Of a DNA stretch of 64,000 nucleotides, positions 48,601 to 57,600 are shown one piece after another. The notes under the pieces are model-generated. The model was given only the letters and a program-made list of their open reading frames with translations. It was not told the DNA's origin and ran no database searches. This DNA comes from Scolanthus callimorphus (Eukaryota; Cnidaria; Anthozoa; Actiniaria; Edwardsiidae), in contig CM066913.1 of assembly GCA_033964015.1 (NCBI GenBank), positions 28,980,790 through 29,044,789 of the forward strand, written 5' to 3'. Positions within the stretch are counted from its first letter, which is position 1, and every line of letters begins with the position of its first letter. The translations under genes and the position numbers were made by a program.

Positions 48601-51600
48601 GACTTAATAAACATGCAATGAGAAGGGAAGGGAAGGGAAGGGAAGGGAAGGGAAGGGAAGGGAAGGGGGAAGGGAAGGGAAGGGAAGGGAAGGGAAGGGA
48701 AGGGAAGGGAAGGGAAGGGAAGGGAAGGGAAGGGAAGGGAAGGGAAGGGAAGGGAAGGGAAGGGAAGGGAAGGGAAGGGAAGGGAAGGGAAGGGAAGGGA
48801 AGGGAAGGGAAGGGAAGGGAAGGGAAGGGAAGGGAAGGGAAGGGAAGGGAAGGGAAGGGAAGGGAAGGGAAGGGAAGGGAAGGGAAGGGAAGGGAAGGGA
48901 ATTACCTGATTTTCTGCCAACTTGATTCTGAGGGATAATAATTTGGCATGATCCACCACCGCTTCCACCCTTAGAAGAGGAACTACCAGTATTTGGAATT
49001 GGGTGATTCAGGATACAAATAATGCGTGCAACCTATGACAGATATCACAAGCCATAGATCAGGGTAGTTGTTACAGGATACTAAACAAAGCGGTTTTGAC
49101 TAACAAAAGTGTCCAAGCTCTATTTATGAAGTTAGCAATGGCATTCTGCCATTCCATCCATCTGGGCCAATCAGATCAGATTCGTAAAGCTCAGGTGCCT
49201 TTTCAATAGAAGCCAACTGCTTTTAGTTGTCAATAAACGGGTAATTGTTACCTATTTAATTTTCTGAAATGCAGATATCTAATATTGCTTGAATACTAGC
49301 CTGCTCGCAGGCGTTGGAGAGTACTTTTAGGTCGAGAACTTTGCTTTCGCGTAGCTGCCATCTTGGATTTTTTGTCACAAATCCAAGATGGCGGCCACGC
49401 TAAATCAAACTCGCGTTTCTCGACCTAAAACTACTCTCCAACGCCTGCAAACAGGCAGCCTTCAATACCTGGTAGTAGAACAAGTAGACAATTTAGTTAT
49501 TTCTTTCGAGAACAAAGATTTGGATCGAAAACGCATTAGTGGACGATACTTGAAACTCCGCACATTTCAAATTCTGCTCAGTTTAAAGGCCCATACGCGA
49601 CCGGGAACCTTTGCGCTTTGTTTTCAATTGGATCTATTGTCATTCAACAGCTGTGATTGGCTGATACAATAGGTCCCAAGGGGTTCCTATTGTTCTTCGC
49701 ATTTCAAAAGTTCAAACTGAAAATTTGCATAGAGTTTTCAACTGCGTTTTATTCTCTGTGGCCTGCAAAGCGACTTGGGTACTTATGGGCCTTTAAAACA
49801 TTCTTTTCTACAGTCTGGCCTTCTAAAAAAAAAAATTTTTTTGCACTGGATTTGGCCAAAAGCTATTCATGTGCACACTAAACTATAATGTTTTCTCATG
49901 CAGTCACCGAGAGCTTGTACTGTATTACCCTGGGGACCAGAGGCTGAAACCCTGCCCGTTCGCGTTGCGAACCTTGCCTAAAATTTTTCTCGCTTCGCTC
50001 GAAAACTCTTCGGACCGGACCTCGACCTCGAGCCTCTGGTTTCCAGGGTAGTGCTGTATATCATAATGTACCAAAGTCTCTCAAGATTCCTACCTGTCCG
50101 ACTTTCTTGACTTTGTCTGGAAAATATGAAGGGCCTGCAATGACCATCTTGGCCTTAGCGGTCTCTCCTTGGGACGTGACACCGCAGACTTGGCCTTCAT
50201 CATCAAAGACAATGTTTTCCACGGGTTTATTTAGCATGTATGTCCCACCATGAACAGCGCTGAGCCTGGCAAATGCCTGCGGCAGCTCGCCCAAGCCATA
50301 CATAGGATACAAATAGGGTGATTTCTCACAATACCTGCCCAGCGAATCACTAGAAAGTAAATAAGCACACATTGCAATTTGCCGTTTTCACACTAGAAGA
50401 CGAACAAATCGTCTAGACGGACAAATCGTCTGACAATTTGTACGTCTAGTGTGAATTCAGGTCGAACTTTAGTCGATTTGTTCGTCTATACGAACAAGTT
50501 GTCTATGAAAAATCGTTTTCCTAGACGGCCAAACAGACGAACAAATTCAGTCGATTTGTTCGTCTGAAAATTTGATCGTCCCGTTTTCACATCAGACAAT
50601 TTGTTGGATTGTATAAACTTACTATAGTACATAAACAATTCGCTAAATTAGTGACATACAATTGTAACATAATGGCTGTTTTCACACTAGAAGAAGAACT
50701 GTTCGCTGTTTTGCCAGTTCCATTCTCCCCCGACCTGCAAAATGAGAATTTGTTCGTCTTTTGTACGTCTTGTGTGAATTTAGGTCGGACTTTGGTCGAT
50801 TTGTTCGTCTACACGAAAAAATCGTCTATAAAAAATCGTCTTCCTAGACGGCCAAACAGACGAACAAATTTAGACAATGGCCGTTTTCACACTAGAGACG
50901 AACAAATCGTCTGGACGGACAAAACGTCTGTAGACGAACAAATCGTCTGATGTGAAAACGGGACGAACAAATTTTCAGACGAACAAATCGTCTGAATTTG
51001 TTCGTCTGTTTGGCCGTCTAGATAGACAACTTGTTCGTATAGACGAACAAATCGACTTAAGTCCGACCTGAATTCACACTAGACGTACAAAGACGAACAA
51101 ATCGTCAGACGATTTGTCGTCTAGACGATTTGTTCGTCTTCTAGTGTGAAAACAGCCAATTTGTTCGTCTAAAAATTTGTTCGTCCCGTTTTCACATCAG
51201 ACGATTTGTGCGTCTTGAGACGATTTGTCCGTCCAGACGATTTGTTCGTCTCTAGTGTTAGAGACGAACAAATCGTCGAGACGAACAAATCGTCTGGACG
51301 GACAAATCGTCTCAAGACGGACAAATCGTCTAAATTTGTTCGTCTGTTTGGCCGTCTAGGAAGACGATTTTTCATAGACGATGTGTTCGTCTAGACGAAC
51401 AAATCGACTATAGTCCGACCTAAAGTCACACAAGACGTACAAAAGACGAACAAATTCTCATTTTGCAGGTCGGGGGGGGGGGGGGGGGGGGATGGAACTG
51501 GCAAAACAGCGGTGGCTTATGGGTAATTTCACATTGAAAATTTCAAAATGGCGTCTGTAAGTGCGATGCGTCACTCAAATTCGCGAAACCACGGCTCCCA

Positions 51601-54600
51601 CCATTGGGTATTTCTTTCGTCATCAGGGTTTCTTGCCTTCTCGTCCCCTCTACTGGCAGCACAAATAACAGCCATCGCTGCAAAAGTTGGTGTTGCTGCC
51701 CTTTTCTACTCAAACTAGTCGATATTTAGTTGCCAGCGACTTTCCTGATATTAAACTCCCGTGTTTTCTACCAAAGAGAAATCTGCTGCACAAGCACAAG
51801 GCGACGCCATTTTGTTTTTGCAAGACACATGTATACCAAGGGAAGTCTTGTGCTGACCATTTGTCCGTCGATAGTCCGTCTAATATGAATTTAGGACGGA
51901 CGACTTCTTCATCTTAGGCCGTCTCGTTTCACATTAGACGAACAAATCGTCAGACGATTTGGCCGTCCAGACGATTTGTTCGTCTCTAGTGTGAAAACGG
52001 CCAATGTGAGATGAAATGACAGAGGATAAGACGATCATCGTGGATCATTCCCCTTCAATTGTCTACTTGCTCTACTACCAGGTAGTCATTTTTATGCACT
52101 CTTACAGCAGTTACAGCAGATTTCAGTTGACTGTCGAAAAACCAGAAAACCCCAGCGTCCAAGATAATGGCCACGACTACGATAGCCTGAGTATCAGGCG
52201 GAATTTATTTTTCTGTGAGAAAATGAGAGAGGAAAATAGAATTACGCCTGACACAATCACTTGTCGCAAATTGTCGTCAGCTGTCATCGCCTCTATTGTC
52301 TCGCTCAAGTACGTTTCCCTGAACCAAAACCAAAACAGTCGAGCTTGCTTGTTTTCTTTCGTTTGTAAAAGATCAAGCTTATTAGATATGGCTCAAATCC
52401 GGATCAGTACACTTATTTTCTCCAACAAAAGTATCTGGAAAGCTTGGAGCTCGGTCGGTATTTTGGGAAACCTGCTTGAAAGTGTGGACTGCGTGGGAAC
52501 TTCGGCGAGCGGGTCTCGATGTGTGCAGGAATTCCGCAAGGAAATTTCTACTACAGAACTGCATAAGCTTATCACGAGCTCAAAGGACCGTTTTTTCTAG
52601 CGAAAGCTGCCGAATCCTGCGGGAACAATTTAGCCTGAGCTAGGAGAAGATTTAGCGCTGCCGAGCAGGATTTCTTTGTTATCGTTGATCTTCGAGGGAT
52701 GCCGTTGAAATTCCCTACGCTTTTAGCACGACTTGCTGCTTTCGGGCCTAGTAACGATACTCGCAAGGGTCTTCTCTCCATCTTTCTAAAGCCAGAAGCT
52801 AGCGTACAGCATCGGTGTTGATAAATTAGCGTTTGTCAAAAGCAGTTGGCAAAACTACTAGAATTTGAGGCACGCGGTCTGCTCTTCTTTTACTTGTATA
52901 GCAGGAAAAAACTGTATTCCAGATTCTACATCATCTTCAAACTCTCTTTCGTCCATATTCCGAATTTGAAAGGACGAATTTATTAAAATCTTTGCGTGTT
53001 TCCCGAAAGATTCCTCTCCCATCGCGGCTTGTGCCGAACGAGCAAACGCTTCCAGTTTCGCTTCCGGTTAACTCACGTGACGCGTCCCTTGTCTTTGGCC
53101 AATCAGCGCAGCATTCAGATTCTGAATGTTGAACATGAACTTTTGAATGCATTTGTGTCAGGCCCTCTCCCCTCCTTCTCTCATTTTTTTTTCGAGGAGG
53201 GGAGGGTCCTGATACTCAGGCTACGACTACGAACACTGGATTTTTCAGGTTTTTCGCGATAAAAAACCCAACGCCTGCGCGCAGACTACTTTGCGTTTGA
53301 TTTACGACATTCATCTGAAGCTCTCGTAAGATCTAAGCTCATTGGATTGATACCCTCATTGCGAAACAATAGAGGGCATACAATAGAACGAGGAAACAAT
53401 GGGATGCTTTGTTCTACCTATCCAATCACACAAGATCGGTAGGCTCAAGGTCTACATTCTTCGATTTCCCCTATGTCTTCAGTAACTCCATGATTAATAA
53501 AAAGTGAAATTTGACTAACGAACCTGTACAGTTTGACACGCTGAATGTTTCAGAGCAAGGCCTCTTCAAATACCTGAAATAGAAAATATCCTTTTTTTTT
53601 CAACATTATTTTCGGCTGCGCCTCGTGAGTCCACAACATTTTGACCACTCTATTACGTCATTCCGTGGTATATAAGAGGACATACCACGGAAAATCAGAG
53701 GACATTTGTTAAATGGCTTCCCTGAAATTTGCGCACCAGTTAATCCTTGCTTTATTCTAATAATTTTGCAATCTATTTTTATTGTTATTTTTTGTAAAAC
53801 GAGACCAGTTCAGGTTACATTTGCACTAATAGATTTATCGACTTTCTGTCTAAAAAGTGGTTTGTGCATTGATGTTTGTTGTACACATGAAATTCTAAAA
53901 ATGCGTATTAACGTGGTGTCTTGCCCAGTTCATCTTTTTCCAAGAACGCAATATTTACGCAAATAGCAAGACTCCTTAAACTTCTAATTATGAAACGTTG
54001 AAAGCTACAGATTTTGCACTGTTCGCAATTAGTAAGTGCCTAAAGCATGACTAGAAAATATTGTTACAACTATTCTGAACACGCTTGATTTCGACGCTTT
54101 TCCCGACATCGAAATTTCCAGAGGGGGGTGGGGGGTAAAATTTCTGCGGATATGCGGAAATTCCAGAGGGGGTGGGGGGGGGGGGGGGGGGGGGGGGTCA
54201 CAAACAGGTACCCAAATCGGAAATTCCAGGGGGGTGGGGATCATTTCTGAACACCCCTCCGTGGGGGGGGGGGGGGAGGATATTTTCTGGAACCACACAA
54301 TAAAACAAATCAAGTCTTACTCATCGTCTAACTGTAATGCAAGCGCATGTCCAACAAATCCTGTCGTATTGTCATCTAAACCAAATTTTGCGTATGCCTC
54401 AGCCATAGGCTTGTCTGGTCCACAACCTAAGGGACATGAAAATGCTTTAAATAATTGGCAAGCACATCATTATTCACAATTTGTTCATTCTGTGGACTCC
54501 AACTTATAATTTCCAATCAAGAATCAAACTGTTCCAATCGAAGTCAAAAAGCAGAACAGTTCTTTGTCTTTCAGATATTTAAATTTTTTGTATCCACCAA

Positions 54601-57600
54601 AAAATCCGTGGAAGTCCAATTCCATGCGCTCCAGAGCTGGACATTACTGCGGTCACCGACCAAATTTCTGATATGATCGGGCATTGAGAATATAATGAGA
54701 CATAATGTGAACTCTCCATTTATCTCCAAACACTGCTACAGATAATTGTTTAAATACTCAAGACAACAAGAGATGGCATAGAATAAAGTACATGAATTCA
54801 ATATCAGCATTGTTCATAAAAGCGCAATTTTAGCAAGCATTACTTTCTGCCATGTTGTATTATTTCTTTCAAAATAAGGTTTGCAAGTTTATGTCCGACC
54901 AATTTTCTGATATGTCCGCCCAATTTGAAAATAATGTCAACCACACTAGGGGTTTGATCTGACATTATTTCCAGCTCTGTGCTCTAAGTGCCAGCTTCGG
55001 TGTGAACAGCAACCGTTTCTATGGATGTTTGATTGAGACATGCCAAAACTCGGATGTGGCATTTTCTAGCCTCCCCCACAGTCGTTCTCAGGGGCTTTCT
55101 GTGGTATGCCCCTTGAACGACCCAATGTAAAAAAATGGAATTTTCAACTGTTTTTCAAACCACAATCTAAGAATGGAATTTCAATCATTTGTATTAAGTA
55201 TAGGCATGTCTTAAAGCAAAGGGGGAGGGTACTTTTTTCTTTAAAGCCAGAAAGTGATGTGTTAAAGTAAATTTATTTCTCTGTAAATAAAAGCTTTAAA
55301 ACGGCATACCAATGTAAGTGACCCTCTTGCACAAAATTGTGATGCAACACAGATGTTTCTTATTTAAAATTACTGAAATTTGTAGTCACAACAAGGGAGA
55401 ATTCCTTGTAGCAGCAGTGGTTCAATTTATGGTCTGGGGTAACTTTCTTCACAATTTGTTAATTAATTTGCAAACAAAGTCACACTTCTGAAAGACCTTA
55501 TACCGTCTTGCTATCAATGCCTGTCATCATATCACAGGTGACCCAGGACAATTGTTTGTGTACTACAACATCGAAGTATTGACAGTAATATAGTGTTTAT
55601 ATGGGGATTGTGGTAAGGGATGTTTGGACCTGGAAATTTTTAGGAAATTATCAATAAATGTTACTGAAACTTACCATGTTGTTAGTTGTGGTTGTCCTTG
55701 ATGCTCATGTGAAGTTTCACGGATTTATCTGCAATTCGCCCCCCATACAGAGAGAAAGACAAGGTGGGAGGCTGAAGCCAAAAATCGGCTCGATCGACCG
55801 ATCGGCAGAACGCACTTCGAGACGGATTTTTTCACAAAATTCGAATTCCACAACCAAACAAACACACCACGATCGTAGATATACATGTTACTGACGCAGC
55901 AAAATCAATAAATATCCTGCAGTTAGATACGCGAAGGTAGCAGACCCCGTTAAACTCGCACGACCCCTTTTCAACGGTCGTTAAAAATCCGCCGGACCCA
56001 CAGCTTGGACAACCAAAATGGCGGCCGTTAAAAACAAAATGGCGGCCGTTACCAAAAACTCCCAAGGGGGAGGGACCTAGCGCAAACTCATGCAAATCAA
56101 ATTGTGCGACTCTAAAATAAATCCATTACCTCCTGAACAAAGGGATTTATTTATTTTTTTACTGGAGAAGAATGGATTTGTAGCAATTTTGGCCTAAGGA
56201 GCAGCCGCTCGGCTAGTTTGCGCTAGGTCCCCCTTGGGGAGTTTTTGGTAACGGCCGCCATTTTGTTTTTAATGGCCGCCATTTTGGTTGTCCAAGCTGT
56301 GGGTCCGGCGGATTTTTAACGACCGTTGAAAAGGGGGTTGTGCGAATTTAACGGGGTCTGCTACCTTCGCATATCTAACTGCAGGATATTTATTGATTTT
56401 GCTGCATCAGTAACATGTATATCTACGATCGTGGTGTGTTTGTTTGGTTGTGGAATTTGAATTTTGTGAAAAAATCCGTCTCGAAGTGCGTTCTGCCGAT
56501 CGGTCGATCGAGCCGATTTTTGGCTTCAGCCTCCCACCTTGTCTTTCTCTCTGTATGGGGGGCGAATTGCAGATAAATCCGTGAAACTTCACATGAGCAT
56601 CAAGGACAACCACAACTTACAACATGGTAAGTTTCAGTAACATTTATTGATAATTTCCTAAACATTTCCAGGTCCAAACATCCCTTACCGCAATCCCCAT
56701 ATAAACACTATATTACTGTCAATACTTCGATGTTGTAGTACACAAACAATTGTCCTGGGTCACCTGTGATCATATGACTGTTATTGATACTGAAAAGATA
56801 AATTTAATTTGCTCCCAAATTTCTGCATAATTGCTAGTTTTTCCTGCATCCTTTCAGATGCCTCAACAGATGCTTACAGTACCATTTGCCACCCACAACT
56901 ATTACAGGTAGTTTTTTTAAAACAATAAATCTTACCATCCCAAGTCCTCGCATCATCTTTATCAAACTGTGTCGTCCACATAAGGAATTTTCTAAATCTT
57001 CTTTTCTCAAAGAGTCCCATCAGACTAGTTGAAAGGGCTTCTGTCTCATTGGCTGGCACTTTATAGATCTTTTTATCTTTGTAGACATAACTGCCTTCTA
57101 TGCCTTTAAACTCTAGATATCTTGTGACTCCAGTCTTAATCAAAAACTTTGTAAGGTGACCTGGAAAATAAAAGAGCTTTACTTAAGTTGATTTTGCTGA
57201 CAGCCCCCGCTCCTTCCATCCCATTCATTCATTCTAAAGCATGCAGTAGTACTATATGCCTGTGGATTAAGACAAAAGATAACTTACCAAGAAAAGTAGA
57301 ATATTCAATATTATAATATTATCATAAAAACAGCCCTCATTTGTGCAATCTAGTACAGCCCATTAAGTCCTCCAACTTCTCTTTGTATAGCAGTTGTGTA
57401 TTTCAAAGGCTTGAAGTTCCCTCATGAATAGGAAAAGAACGTTTATTGTATTTTACTTGATTTATACAGTATTACAATACTGACCACCAGCCATTATGAG
57501 TTTTGGAATCAAATCCACATTCCAATCCCGATCTCTACCACACTCTTTCTCTACATCTTCTTTGCAACAACAACCTTCTAGCATTTCATATAACTGCAAA

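Noticed and set aside
48561..48968. Long low-complexity frames (Pro-Ser-Leu-Phe type and Gly-Lys-Glu-Arg type)
   Set aside because: Translation of (GGGAA)n; lies in GDI B intron 8 and overlaps the true exon in a wrong frame.
52016..52600. 194-residue plus-strand open frame
   Set aside because: Runs from outside into the M4 element across its boundary and target duplication, with no family motif; likely chance.
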